Source: Ramlibacter henchirensis (lineage in GTDB: Bacteria > Pseudomonadota > Gammaproteobacteria > Burkholderiales > Burkholderiaceae_C). From it: a DNA stretch of 64,000 bases. Under the pieces are notes generated by a model. The model made no database searches, was not told the DNA's origin, and saw only the letters and a program-made list of their open reading frames with translations. A program made the position numbers and the translations under genes. Position 1 is the first letter of the stretch. Each line of letters starts with the position of its first letter. The stretch spans positions 1,426,001 to 1,490,000 of the forward strand of contig NZ_SMLM01000001.1 of the NCBI RefSeq assembly GCF_004682015.1, read 5' to 3'. This document shows, in pieces, positions 36,049 through 44,371 of the stretch.

Positions 36049-37488
36049 CTAGTGCCGCAAGCCGGCCGGCGGCGTGCGCGGGCGAGCGGCCGGATCGCGC
36101 GGGATCGGCCGCAGGATGCCGACCGTCAGCTGGTCGTCGACGAAGTATTTCGCCGCGACGGCCTGCACCTGCTGCGCGGTGACGGCCTTGAGGCGCTCCA
36201 TCAGCCGTTCGGCGGAATCGAGCGGCAGGCCCCACGCCCAGAAGGTGCCGAGCTCGCGCGCCTGGCTGAACACCGAATCGCGCTTGTAGACCTCGGCCGC
36301 GATCCAGCGGGTCTTCACGCGCTGCAGCTCCGCTTCGCTGACGCCCTCGCGCGCGACACGCGCCACCTCGGCACGCAGCGCGGCTTCGACCTGTTCCGGC
36401 GTCTTGCCCGGCGCCGGCACGCCGTCCAGCGTGAACAGCTGCGGGCCGCGACCCCAGAGCCCGTTGCCCGCACCCGCGCTGTCCGCCACGCGGTCCTCGC
36501 CCTGGGTGAGCGCGCGATCCAGCCGCGCGCCGCTGTAGCCATCGAGCACGGCGGCGAGCACCGTGAGCGCCAGCGCGTCATCGCTGTCCGCGCTCGGCTC
36601 GAAGCTGCGCAGCTGCGGCACCTTGAACGAGAGCGCCACGTACGACTGCTCGGCCGGCCCCTTGTATTCGACGCGGCGCATGCCCGCCTGCTGCGGTTCG
36701 GTCCTCGGCTTGCGGACGGGCACCGCCCGCGCCGGCACGCTGCCGTAGAAGCGCTCGGCCAGCCGCAGCACCTGCGCCGGATCGACGTCGCCCGCCACCA
36801 CCAGGGCTGCATTGGCGGGCACGTACCAGCGCTGGTAGAACTCGCGCGCATCCTGCGCCGTCATGGAATGAAGGTCGCTCATCCAGCCCGAGATCGGCCG
36901 CCGGTAGGGCGAGGTCAGGAAGACCGTCCCGCTGATCACCTCGTACAGCATCGAACGCGGCGAATCCTCGATGCGCAGGCGCCGCTCTTCCTTGACCACT
37001 TCCAGCTCGCGCCGGAACTCCTCGTCCGGCCAGCGGTTGTTGGCGAAGCGGTCGGCCTCCAGCCGCATCACTTCCTCCAGCTTGGCCGCCGGGATCTGCT
37101 GGTGGTAGCCGGTGAAGTCGCGGCCCGTGAAAGCGTTCTCGCGCCCGCCCATGGCCGCGATGCGGCGAGAGAACTCGCCGGGCGCCAGGCGCGCGGTGCC
37201 CTTGAAGAGCATGTGCTCCAGGACGTGGGCCACACCGGTCGTGCCGTCCACCTCATCCATCGAGCCCACCCGCACCCACAGCATGTGGACGGCGGTGGGC
37301 GAACGCCGGTCGGGCTTGACGATCACCGTCATGCCGTTGGGCAGCGTGTACTGCACCGCCTGGTTGGCGGCGGCCTCGGTCGAGGAACTGGAGGTGGGTG
37401 CCGTGGGCGCTTGGGCGATCGCGCCGCCTCCGGCGAGGAACAACGCGGCACAGCAGGCGGCCGCCGCGCGTCGCAGGGGGTGTTTCAT
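36049..37488 (-). CDS. M16 family zinc peptidase, catalytic subunit
   Basis: A 479-residue exported metalloprotease. After the signal peptide (RRAAAACCAALFLAGGGAIA) comes VQYTLPNGMTVIVKPDRRSP. The inverted zinc motif HVLEH lies in GVAHVLEHMLFKGT near residue 85, and the third ligand Glu lies about 75 residues later in the EELRRELEVVKEER region. A second M16 domain fills the C-terminal half. It is the first gene of the pair and divergent from ftsY over 29 bp. Substrates of bacterial members are mostly unknown small peptides. Confidence 0.92.
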   Translation of the reverse strand: MKHPLRRAAAACCAALFLAGGGAIAQAPTAPTSSSSTEAAANQAVQYTLPNGMTVIVKPDRRSPTAVHMLWVRVGSMDEVDGTTGVAHVLEHMLFKGTARLAPGEFSRRIAAMGGRENAFTGRDFTGYHQQIPAAKLEEVMRLEADRFANNRWPDEEFRRELEVVKEERRLRIEDSPRSMLYEVISGTVFLTSPYRRPISGWMSDLHSMTAQDAREFYQRWYVPANAALVVAGDVDPAQVLRLAERFYGSVPARAVPVRKPRTEPQQAGMRRVEYKGPAEQSYVALSFKVPQLRSFEPSADSDDALALTVLAAVLDGYSGARLDRALTQGEDRVADSAGAGNGLWGRGPQLFTLDGVPAPGKTPEQVEAALRAEVARVAREGVSEAELQRVKTRWIAAEVYKRDSVFSQARELGTFWAWGLPLDSAERLMERLKAVTAQQVQAVAAKYFVDDQLTVGILRPIPRDPAARPRTPPAGLRH

Positions 37489-37517
37489 AGAATCCCTTGA
37501 TTCTAGAAACCTAGCCG

Positions 37518-38690
37518 ATGTTCAGTTTCTTCCGCAGAAAACCGGCGGCCACTCCCGCGCCCGCGCCGGCTGCGACGCCGCTCCCTCCCGAACCCACCGC
37601 CGCGCCTGTCGCGCCTGTCGAGCGGATCGCGCCATCTGCGCCCGTCGCATTCGAGGCCGCGCCGGCCATCGCGCCCTCGCCCGCTCCCGCTCACGCGCCT
37701 GCACCTGAGCCAGCGCCTTCCGGCGGGCTCATCGGCAGCGCGCTCGTCAAGGCCATGGACGTGCCGGTTGCGCCACCGCCCGTGGCTCCCGAGCGGCAAG
37801 GCTGGATGAACCGCCTCACGGCCGGCCTGCGAAAGACGGGTTCCAACATCGCTCAGGTGTTCACGGGCGGGCAGATCGATGACCAGCTCTACGAGGAACT
37901 CGAGTCGGCGCTGCTGCTCGCGGACACCGGCGTCTCGGCCACGCAGCACCTGCTCGACGAGGTCAAGCGCAAAGTCGCCTCGACCGGCGCGACCCGACCC
38001 GTGCAAGTCAAGAACATCCTCGGCGACGCCCTCGCGCAGCTGCTCAAGCCGCTCGAGAAGACGCTGGTGATCGGCGAGCGGCAGCCGACCGTGATCATGG
38101 TCGCGGGCGTGAACGGCGCGGGCAAGACGACCTCGATCGGCAAGCTGACCAAGCACCTCGCCGACGAAGGCGCCTCGGTGCTGCTCGCCGCAGCCGACAC
38201 CTTCCGCGCTGCGGCGCGCGAACAGCTCACGATCTGGGCGGATCGCAACACCGTCGAAATCGTCAGCCAGGAAGGCGGCGATCCCGCGGCGGTGAGCTTC
38301 GACGCAGTGAATGCCGGACGTGCGCGCGGCAAGGACGTGGTGATCGTCGACACCGCCGGCCGCCTGCCGACGCAGCTGCACCTGATGGAGGAGCTTCGCA
38401 AGATCAAGCGCGTGGTGCAGAAGGCGCAGCCCGATGCGCCGCACGAGGTGCTGCTGGTGATCGACGGCAACACCGGTCAGAACGCGCTCGCCCAGGTGAA
38501 GGCTTTCGACAATGCACTGGGCCTCACGGGCCTGGTTGTCACCAAGCTCGACGGCACGGCCAAGGGCGGCGTGCTCGCCGCCATCGCGCAGGAAAAGCCC
38601 GTGCCCGTGTATTTCATCGGCGTCGGCGAGAAACTGCAGGACCTGGAAACCTTCAACGCTCGCGAGTTCTCGCTGGCGCTGCTCGGGTGA
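37518..38690 (+). CDS. ftsY: Signal recognition particle receptor FtsY
   Basis: FtsY docks the SRP-ribosome complex at the membrane. The 390-residue product has an N-terminal Ala/Pro-rich acidic-poor A domain (residues 1-95), a helical N domain, and the NG GTPase with GVNGAGKTTSIGKLTKHL near residue 197. LAAADTFRAAAREQL follows near residue 222, DTAGRLPTQLHLMEEL near 278, TKLDGTAKGG near 338, and GVGEKLQDLETFNAREF at the C-terminus. It is divergent from the M16 genes, as often seen in proteobacteria. Confidence 0.96.
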   Translation: MFSFFRRKPAATPAPAPAATPLPPEPTAAPVAPVERIAPSAPVAFEAAPAIAPSPAPAHAPAPEPAPSGGLIGSALVKAMDVPVAPPPVAPERQGWMNRLTAGLRKTGSNIAQVFTGGQIDDQLYEELESALLLADTGVSATQHLLDEVKRKVASTGATRPVQVKNILGDALAQLLKPLEKTLVIGERQPTVIMVAGVNGAGKTTSIGKLTKHLADEGASVLLAAADTFRAAAREQLTIWADRNTVEIVSQEGGDPAAVSFDAVNAGRARGKDVVIVDTAGRLPTQLHLMEELRKIKRVVQKAQPDAPHEVLLVIDGNTGQNALAQVKAFDNALGLTGLVVTKLDGTAKGGVLAAIAQEKPVPVYFIGVGEKLQDLETFNAREFSLALLG

Positions 38691-38700
38691 GGAGCCTCCG

Positions 38701-39762
38701 ATGAACCCTCCTTCTTCGGCGCCGGCCGAACCGCGGCTGACCTCGCTCTCGCACGGCGGCGGCTGCGGCTGCAAGATCGCGCCCGGCGTCCTGTCCGAGA
38801 TCCTGAAGAACTCCGCGCGGCTGCCGATGCCGCCGCAGCTGCTGGTGGGCATCGAGACCGCCGACGACGCGGCGGTCTACCAGCTGAACGACGAACAGGC
38901 GCTCGTCGCGACCACCGATTTCTTCATGCCGATCGTGGACGATCCCCACGACTTCGGCCGCATCGCGGCCACCAACGCCATCTCCGACGTCTATGCGATG
39001 GGCGGCCGGCCGATCCTGGCGCTGGCGCTGGTGGGCATGCCGGTCAACGTGCTGTCCACGCAGACGATCGGACGCATCCTCGCGGGCGGTGAGTCGGTCT
39101 GCCGCGCCGCGGGCATTCCCATCGCAGGTGGTCACACCATCGACTCGGTCGAACCGATCTACGGGCTGGTCGCGTTGGGGCTGGTGCATCCGCGCAAGGT
39201 CCGGCGCAACGCCGACGCGCGCGCCGGCGACCGGCTGGTGCTCGGCAAGCCGCTCGGCGTCGGCGTGATGTCGGCGGCGCTGAAGAAAGAGGCGCTGGAT
39301 GCGGGCGGCTACCAGCGGATGATCGCCACCACCACCCAGCTGAACACGCCCGGGCCGGACCTCGCCGCGATGGAAGGCGTCCACGCGCTCACCGATGTCA
39401 CCGGCTTCGGCCTGGCCGGCCATGCGCTGGAACTGGCGCGCGGCGCGGGCCTGACGGTCTCCGTCGACTGGCGCCGCGTGCCGCTGCTGCCCGGTGTCGC
39501 GCAGCTGGCGGACGCCGGCCACGTCACCGGCGCGTCCGGGCGCAATTGGGCCGGCTACGGCGAGCAGGTCAAGCTGCCCGGGAGCTTCGGGGCCACGGAC
39601 CGGGCCCTGCTCACCGATCCGCAGACCAGCGGCGGGCTGCTGGTGTCGTGCACGCCTGATGCGGTGAACGACGTGCTGGCCGTCTTCCGCAAGCACGGGT
39701 TCGCCGACGCCGCCGAGATCGGCGAAGTGGCGGCCGGCCCGGCGCGCCTGGTGGTGCGCTAG
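38701..39762 (+). CDS. selD: Selenide, water dikinase (selenophosphate synthetase)
   Basis: SelD makes selenophosphate for selenocysteine or 2-selenouridine in tRNA. The 353-residue product begins with the active-site stretch SHGGGCGCKIAPG, where the first Cys is the catalytic one and no UGA is needed. It contains DDAAVYQLNDEQALVATTDF near residue 57, GGHTIDSVEPIYGLVALG near 140, and DVTGFGLAGHALELARGAG near 228. It starts 10 bp after ftsY, probably in the same transcript. SelA, SelB or MnmH are not in the window. Confidence 0.95.
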   Translation: MNPPSSAPAEPRLTSLSHGGGCGCKIAPGVLSEILKNSARLPMPPQLLVGIETADDAAVYQLNDEQALVATTDFFMPIVDDPHDFGRIAATNAISDVYAMGGRPILALALVGMPVNVLSTQTIGRILAGGESVCRAAGIPIAGGHTIDSVEPIYGLVALGLVHPRKVRRNADARAGDRLVLGKPLGVGVMSAALKKEALDAGGYQRMIATTTQLNTPGPDLAAMEGVHALTDVTGFGLAGHALELARGAGLTVSVDWRRVPLLPGVAQLADAGHVTGASGRNWAGYGEQVKLPGSFGATDRALLTDPQTSGGLLVSCTPDAVNDVLAVFRKHGFADAAEIGEVAAGPARLVVR

Positions 39763-40076
39763 CCCGCTTCGACCTCGCCGCGCACCCAGTCCGCATAGCC
39801 CTCGCTCGCGGCCATGATGTGCCACAGGAGCTGCGGCACCTCGTAGGGATGCTGCTCGCCCATGAAGGCCTGCAGGCGGGTCACGAGCGCGGGCAGCGTC
39901 TTGATCGTGAGGCGCACTTCCGTTTCGGCGCACAAGGCGCCTTGCCAGCGGTAGTGCGACTGCACGCCTTCGTCCAGCTGCACGCAGGCTGCCAGGCGCT
40001 GCTCCAGCAGCGCCCGGGCCAGGCGCTCGGCGTCGTTCCGGTTCGCGACAGTCGTGGTCAGGCTGAGGATGTACAT
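39759..40076 (-). CDS. cutA: Divalent-cation tolerance protein CutA
   Basis: A small trimeric protein of the CutA family, 105 residues from the ATG at 40076. It has ILSLTTTVANRNDAERLARAL at the start, ARALLEQRLAACVQLDEGVQ, then YRWQGALCAETEVRLTIKT and EQHPYEVPQLL. That start is 7 bp after GGA; an ATG two codons earlier is possible. The name comes from copper tolerance in E. coli, but the true role is unclear. It is convergent with selD through a shared CTAG and divergent from the Mpo1-like gene. Confidence 0.92.
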   Translation of the reverse strand: MYILSLTTTVANRNDAERLARALLEQRLAACVQLDEGVQSHYRWQGALCAETEVRLTIKTLPALVTRLQAFMGEQHPYEVPQLLWHIMAASEGYADWVRGEVEAG

Positions 40077-40137
40077 ATACATTTCCAAGGGGTCCCGCCC
40101 CGGACGATCGATTGTTCCAAAGAGACAGGAGACCGAC

Positions 40138-40599
40138 ATGCAGACCATGACCGAACCGACGGCAGGCGCCGCCCCGCGCCGCGTGGACGCCCTGCTCGCC
40201 CACTACGCCGAGAGCCACCGCAACCCGGGCAACGAGGCGATCCACTGCGTGGCCATCCCGCTCATCATGCTCAGCCTGCTGGGCCTGCTCGCCGCGATCC
40301 ATCCCTGGGTGGCCTACGCCTTCGTCGCGGCCAGCCTCGTCTATTACGCACGGCTGTCGCTGGTGTTCCTGTTGTCGATGGCTGTGCTGTCCGTCATCGG
40401 GCTGACCCTGGTGCATGCGATGGGGCGGTACGTCCTGCCGATTTCCGCGGTCGTGTTCGTGCTGGCCTGGATCGCCCAGTTCGTCGGCCACAAGATCGAA
40501 GGCAGGAAGCCGTCCTTCTTCGAGGACCTGCAGTACCTCTGGGTAGGTCCGCTTTTCGTCTTGGCCCTGCTGTTCCGCAAGCTCGGCATCCGCTGGTAG
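40138..40599 (+). CDS. Mpo1-like membrane protein (DUF962)
   Basis: A 153-residue inner-membrane protein. AHYAESHRNPGNEAIHCVAIP near residue 22 and GHKIEGRKPSFFEDLQYL near residue 122 are the two conserved His-containing blocks of the Mpo1/YGL010w family. Four or five membrane helices lie between them. The yeast member is an iron-dependent dioxygenase for 2-hydroxy fatty acids, so a lipid-oxidising role is possible. The AGGAGA before the ATG supports the start. Its stop overlaps a TAGAAT that may serve as a distal rpoH promoter. Confidence 0.86.
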   Translation: MQTMTEPTAGAAPRRVDALLAHYAESHRNPGNEAIHCVAIPLIMLSLLGLLAAIHPWVAYAFVAASLVYYARLSLVFLLSMAVLSVIGLTLVHAMGRYVLPISAVVFVLAWIAQFVGHKIEGRKPSFFEDLQYLWVGPLFVLALLFRKLGIRW

Positions 40600-40717
40600 A
40601 ATGTTTGCGCACACTCTCTGCAATTCTTAGGTCAGTCTTAGCTTTCTGACGAGCTCGGGAACCCCCGGGCGCCTGACCGAGTCCCACGCCGGTCATGAGT
40701 TCGCCCTATGGCGAGCA

Positions 40718-40747
40718 TTGAACTGACGGCTTAGCACTCCCTCTAAC
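40718..40747 (+). promoter_or_regulatory. Candidate rpoH promoter overlapping CIRCE
   Basis: TTGAAC (40718-40723) and TCTAAC (40742-40747), 18 bp apart, resemble a sigma-70 promoter. The -10 lies inside the CIRCE spacer, so a bound repressor would block it. Confidence 0.5.
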
Positions 40748-40757
40748 CGAGTGCTAA
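40731..40757 (+). promoter_or_regulatory. CIRCE operator (HrcA binding site) before rpoH
   Basis: TTAGCACTC-N9-GAGTGCTAA, with both 9-bp arms perfect and the spacer exactly nine bases, the consensus CIRCE sequence. It ends 31 bp before the chosen rpoH start. The repressor gene hrcA is in the same window at 9554-10558. Confidence 0.95.
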
Positions 40758-40788
40758 CATGACGGCCAAGATGAAAGGATCACCCCGT

Positions 40789-41721
40789 ATGACAGCCTCG
40801 ATTGCAGCCTCCGGCGGCGCGCTGGCAGTCGCCAGCCCGTGGGCGGTCGTTCCGTCGCTGGGCAACCTCGACGCCTACATCTCGGCGGTCAACCGCCTGC
40901 CGATGCTCACGGCCGAGGAGGAGCGCGACTACGCGCGCAAGTACAAGGATGAGAACGACCTGGAAGCGGCCGGGAAGCTGGTGCTGTCGCACCTGCGGCT
41001 GGTCGTGTCCGTGTCGCGCAAGTACCTGGGCTACGGCCTGCCCCACGGCGACCTGATCCAGGAAGGCAACATCGGCCTGATGAAGGCGGTCAAGCGCTTC
41101 GATCCCGACCAGGGCGTGCGCCTGGTGAGCTACGCCCTGCACTGGATCAAGGCCGAGATCCACGAGTACATCCTGAAGAACTGGCGCATGGTGAAGGTGG
41201 CCACCACCAAGGCCCAGCGCAAGCTGTTCTTCAACCTGCGGTCCATGAAGCAGGGCTTCAAGGACGAGGAAGACGCGCAGACCCATCGCGAGACGCTGAC
41301 CGACGCGCAGATCGACGTGATGGCGCGTGAGCTGAACGTCAAGCGCGAAGAAGTCATCGAGATGGAAACGCGGATGTCCGGCGGCGACGTCCTGCTGGAC
41401 CCTTCGCCCAGCGACGATGGCGAGGAAGCCTTCGGGCCGATCGCCTACCTGGCCGACGCCAGCCATGAGCCTACGGCCGTGCTCGAGTCGCAGCAGCGCG
41501 ACGCGATGGCGACCGACGGCATCGCCGCCGCCCTGGAAGAGCTCGATGCGCGCAGCCGCCGCATCGTCGAGGAGCGCTGGCTCAAGGTGAACGACGACGG
41601 TTCCGGCGGCATGACGCTGCACGAGCTGGCCGCCGAGTACGGCGTGTCGGCCGAGCGCATCCGCCAGATCGAATCGGCGGCGATGAAGAAGATGCGCAAG
41701 GCCCTGGCCGCCTACGCCTGA
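40789..41721 (+). CDS. rpoH: RNA polymerase sigma-32 factor
   Basis: RpoH directs transcription of heat-shock genes. From the ATG at 40789 (AAAGGA at 40774-40779 as ribosome site) it is 310 residues; ATGs at 40759 and 40771 lie in or near the operator and lack a good site. Region 2 has LRLVVSVSRKYLGYGLPHGD, DLIQEGNIGLMKAVKRFDPD and VRLVSYALHWIKAEIHEYIL. The RpoH box QRKLFFNLRSMK is near residue 145, and region 4 has LHELAAEYGVSAERIRQIES near residue 283. The perfect CIRCE upstream implies HrcA control. A strong terminator follows. Confidence 0.95.
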   Translation: MTASIAASGGALAVASPWAVVPSLGNLDAYISAVNRLPMLTAEEERDYARKYKDENDLEAAGKLVLSHLRLVVSVSRKYLGYGLPHGDLIQEGNIGLMKAVKRFDPDQGVRLVSYALHWIKAEIHEYILKNWRMVKVATTKAQRKLFFNLRSMKQGFKDEEDAQTHRETLTDAQIDVMARELNVKREEVIEMETRMSGGDVLLDPSPSDDGEEAFGPIAYLADASHEPTAVLESQQRDAMATDGIAAALEELDARSRRIVEERWLKVNDDGSGGMTLHELAAEYGVSAERIRQIESAAMKKMRKALAAYA

Positions 41722-41743
41722 TCCTTCCGCGGCAGTTTTCCTC

Positions 41744-41769
41744 AAGCCCGGCGCTGCCGGGCTTTTTTT
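41744..41769 (+). terminator. Rho-independent terminator after rpoH
   Basis: AAGCCCGGC (41744-41752), loop GCT, GCCGGGCTT (41756-41764), T run to 41769. Confidence 0.93.
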
Positions 41770-41829
41770 GCGTCTGCGGCGCACCACGCCGTCAGGGCTG
41801 CGTCACGGATGGGCTGAGAAACTCGCCCC

Positions 41830-43542
41830 GTGCGGTTTTTGCTCATCCATGGGCGCGACTTGATGTGCGCCTGCTTTCTCCTCATCGCCGGGCCGGCGAT
41901 CTGCCAGGTCCTGCCCTTGCCGCTGACGCTGGGGCCCGAGCCGGGCAGCGCGCCGTTGGAGGGCCGCGCCGTGTACTGGGTCGACCCGGACCGGACCAAG
42001 ACGCCCGACGAACTGGAGCGACAGGCCGCGGACACCCCTTGGGCCGTGCGCTCTCCCGGGATGCAGCACCGTCTGGACGGGCAGGCGCTCTGGGTGCGCT
42101 TTGATGCGGAAGTGCGGGGGAGCGAAGCCTGGTATCTCACGATCGGCTCGTCCGGCATCGACCGCGTGCAGCTGTTCCACCGCACCGAAGACGGCCGCTG
42201 GCGCGCGCAGGAAGCGGGTGACAGCGTCCCCGTGTCGCAATGGCCGGTGCCCGGCCGCGTCCCCACCTTCGAACTCGCGCGTCCGAGCGGCAAGGCGGTC
42301 AGCTACCTCGTTCGCATCGAGCACGAGCGTGTCAACTTCGGCGCCGAGCTCACGCTGCAAAGCCAGAGCCGGCTGCTGGAAGTGCGCGAGATCGAGCAGT
42401 TCCTCATGGGCGGCTACTTCGGCGTCGCCGTGCTGCTCGCACTCGTGGCGCTGGCCAACGCGGCGACCTACCGGGACCGCAACTTCGCGTCGTACGCGAC
42501 GTACCTGATCGTGTTCACCCTCGGCCAGGCGGCGTACCTCGGGGTGGGCGCGCAGCACCTGTGGAACCAGGCGCTGGAGTGGAACGCCCTGTCCACGTTC
42601 CTGCTGCCGGGACTATCGGCAGTGGCCGCCTTGTGGTTCGTGCAGGTGGTGACGGAGCCGGCCCGGTTCTCGCGATGGCTCAACCAGCTCGTGTGGGCGC
42701 TGATCCTCGCGCTGCTGGTGGCCGTGATCCTGGACACCTGGTTTCCGAGCCGCGCCATCCTGCTCACGAGGCTCGGCCTCACTGCCCTGTCGCTGGTGCT
42801 CGTCTGCGCGCTGATCGGCCTGGTCTGGCGCAAGGGCGACGACGCCGAGATCCGCATCATCGCCCTGGGCTTCGTCCCGGTGCTCGTGATGGCGCTGTTC
42901 CCGATCGCGCGCGGTTTCGGGCTGGTGCCCAACAGCCTCCTGACCCGCTACGGCCTGGCGCTGGGCGCTGCGGTGGAGATGCCGATCCTGTTCTACGCGC
43001 TCAGCCGCCGCGGGGCTCGCCGGCGCGAGGCGCAGCTGCGCGCGTCCGCGCTGCCTCACACGGACACGCTCACCGGCCTGGCCGACCGGCGCCACCTGCT
43101 GCATCGCCTGGACGCGGCGCTGCGCCGCGCGCGCGGGCAGAAGCACCCCTGCGCCCTGCTGGTGGTGCGATTGGCCAATTACGACTGGATCCTGAGCGAG
43201 TACGGCCGCGACATGCTGGATCGCGCGCTGGTCGTCACGGCGTCGCACCTTCGCCGCTGCGCCGCCGACGTGGACCTCGCCTCCCGCGTGGACGAGCGCG
43301 ACTTCGCGCTGCTGCTGGAAGGACCGGCCAACAGCGACCAGGCCAACGCCCGCGCGCAGCAGGTGGTGGCTAGCGGACTGAGGCCTTCGCAGGCGCTGCC
43401 GCCGGAGCTGACGTTGCGTCTTCAGGTCGTGGTCGCGATGCTGCCCGGTGAGCAGCCCGACGCGGCCGCGACGCTGCAGTGGACGCTTGCTGCGGCCGCA
43501 TCGGTGAAGCCGGACTCCCGCAAGCAGATCCGCATGCTCTAG
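41830..43542 (+). CDS. 7TMR-DISM sensor with a degenerate GGDEF domain
   Basis: A 570-residue membrane sensor. A signal peptide (MCACFLLIAGPAICQ within the first 30 residues) leads into a periplasmic 7TMR-DISMED2-like domain (about 35-180). Seven membrane helices lie at about 190-390, and a C-terminal cytoplasmic domain follows LPHTDTLTGLADRRHLLHRL. That linker is standard for GGDEF proteins, but the GGDEF site reads SRVDERDFALLLEG, so catalytic residues are missing. It probably senses without making cyclic di-GMP, or binds it. The start is GTG at 41830; ATG at 41863 also gives a signal peptide. Its TAG is shared with the convergent gene. Confidence 0.85.
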   Translation: MRFLLIHGRDLMCACFLLIAGPAICQVLPLPLTLGPEPGSAPLEGRAVYWVDPDRTKTPDELERQAADTPWAVRSPGMQHRLDGQALWVRFDAEVRGSEAWYLTIGSSGIDRVQLFHRTEDGRWRAQEAGDSVPVSQWPVPGRVPTFELARPSGKAVSYLVRIEHERVNFGAELTLQSQSRLLEVREIEQFLMGGYFGVAVLLALVALANAATYRDRNFASYATYLIVFTLGQAAYLGVGAQHLWNQALEWNALSTFLLPGLSAVAALWFVQVVTEPARFSRWLNQLVWALILALLVAVILDTWFPSRAILLTRLGLTALSLVLVCALIGLVWRKGDDAEIRIIALGFVPVLVMALFPIARGFGLVPNSLLTRYGLALGAAVEMPILFYALSRRGARRREAQLRASALPHTDTLTGLADRRHLLHRLDAALRRARGQKHPCALLVVRLANYDWILSEYGRDMLDRALVVTASHLRRCAADVDLASRVDERDFALLLEGPANSDQANARAQQVVASGLRPSQALPPELTLRLQVVVAMLPGEQPDAAATLQWTLAAAASVKPDSRKQIRML

Positions 43543-44366
43543 TCCTCCTGGGTCGCGGACTTGTTCAAGGTCCTGAGGGCCCGGCGAACGATGTAAGCCG
43601 TTTCCGGCGTTTTCGATTCGCGGCGCCAGCGGGCGCAGTGCTGCTCCACCCACTGCGGCTGCGTGCGGCTCGCGTCATTGAGCCAGTTGGCCACGGAGTT
43701 GCGCACGTAGAGGCTCGGATCCGACTTCAGCGGCTCCAGCAGCGGCAACGCGCGCCAGGGCTCTGCCTTCAACGCCGGCACCGGAGGGCACCAGACGCCG
43801 TGCGGGCGCGTGAGTTCGGAAGCGAAGCGGCGCACGTTGGGATCGGCATCTAGCACCCAATCGCGCAGCAGCGCGACCACGGCATCGGGATCCCGCACCA
43901 CCTCCGCGCGCAGCGCCAACCACGCCATCTCGCGCACGCCGAAATGCGGGTCGATGGCGAACCTCCGCACCGCAGCCAGCTTGGCCGGCAGCGACAACCC
44001 GGAGCAGGCGATCCATTGCGCGGCCCAGGATCGCGCGACGTCGCTCGGGTGCGTGGCCAGCGCGTGCGCGATGCGGTCTCGCTCCGGATGCGCCGCGGTG
44101 AGGTCGTACAGCGCCAGCGCGACATGGTCGTGCCGCCGGATCGGCTTGAACGAGCCCAGCATCGCGAGCGTGTCCTGCAGTCGCTCGGCCTGCGGGTCCA
44201 GGCCGATGTCGCGGGCCACATTGCACGCCAGGCGCGCCAGGTCCAGCGCCAGGAATTCGTTGAGGTTGACGGTCGGCAGCAGGCCTTCGTTCAGGGCCTC
44301 CAGCACCTCGGGCGGGATGAGCGCGATGCGCGCGGCGCCGCGGCGTTGCAGCAGGTGCTGCACCAC
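43539..44366 (-). CDS. AlkC-like DNA alkylation repair protein (HEAT-like)
   Basis: A 275-residue all-helical protein. The C-terminal half contains RRFASELTRPHGVWCPPVP near residue 178, then PLLEPLKSDPSLYVRNSVAN and SVANWLNDASRTQPQW. These match the alkylation-repair HEAT-like family of AlkC/AlkD, which removes N3- and N7-alkylated purines. The start is a GTG at 44366, 5 bp after the sco stop, with no better codon; an adjacent GTG at 44363 is equally possible. It is the last gene of the oxidase locus. The catalytic residues were not placed with certainty. Confidence 0.72.
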   Translation of the reverse strand: MVQHLLQRRGAARIALIPPEVLEALNEGLLPTVNLNEFLALDLARLACNVARDIGLDPQAERLQDTLAMLGSFKPIRRHDHVALALYDLTAAHPERDRIAHALATHPSDVARSWAAQWIACSGLSLPAKLAAVRRFAIDPHFGVREMAWLALRAEVVRDPDAVVALLRDWVLDADPNVRRFASELTRPHGVWCPPVPALKAEPWRALPLLEPLKSDPSLYVRNSVANWLNDASRTQPQWVEQHCARWRRESKTPETAYIVRRALRTLNKSATQED

Positions 44367-44371
44367 GGCGC

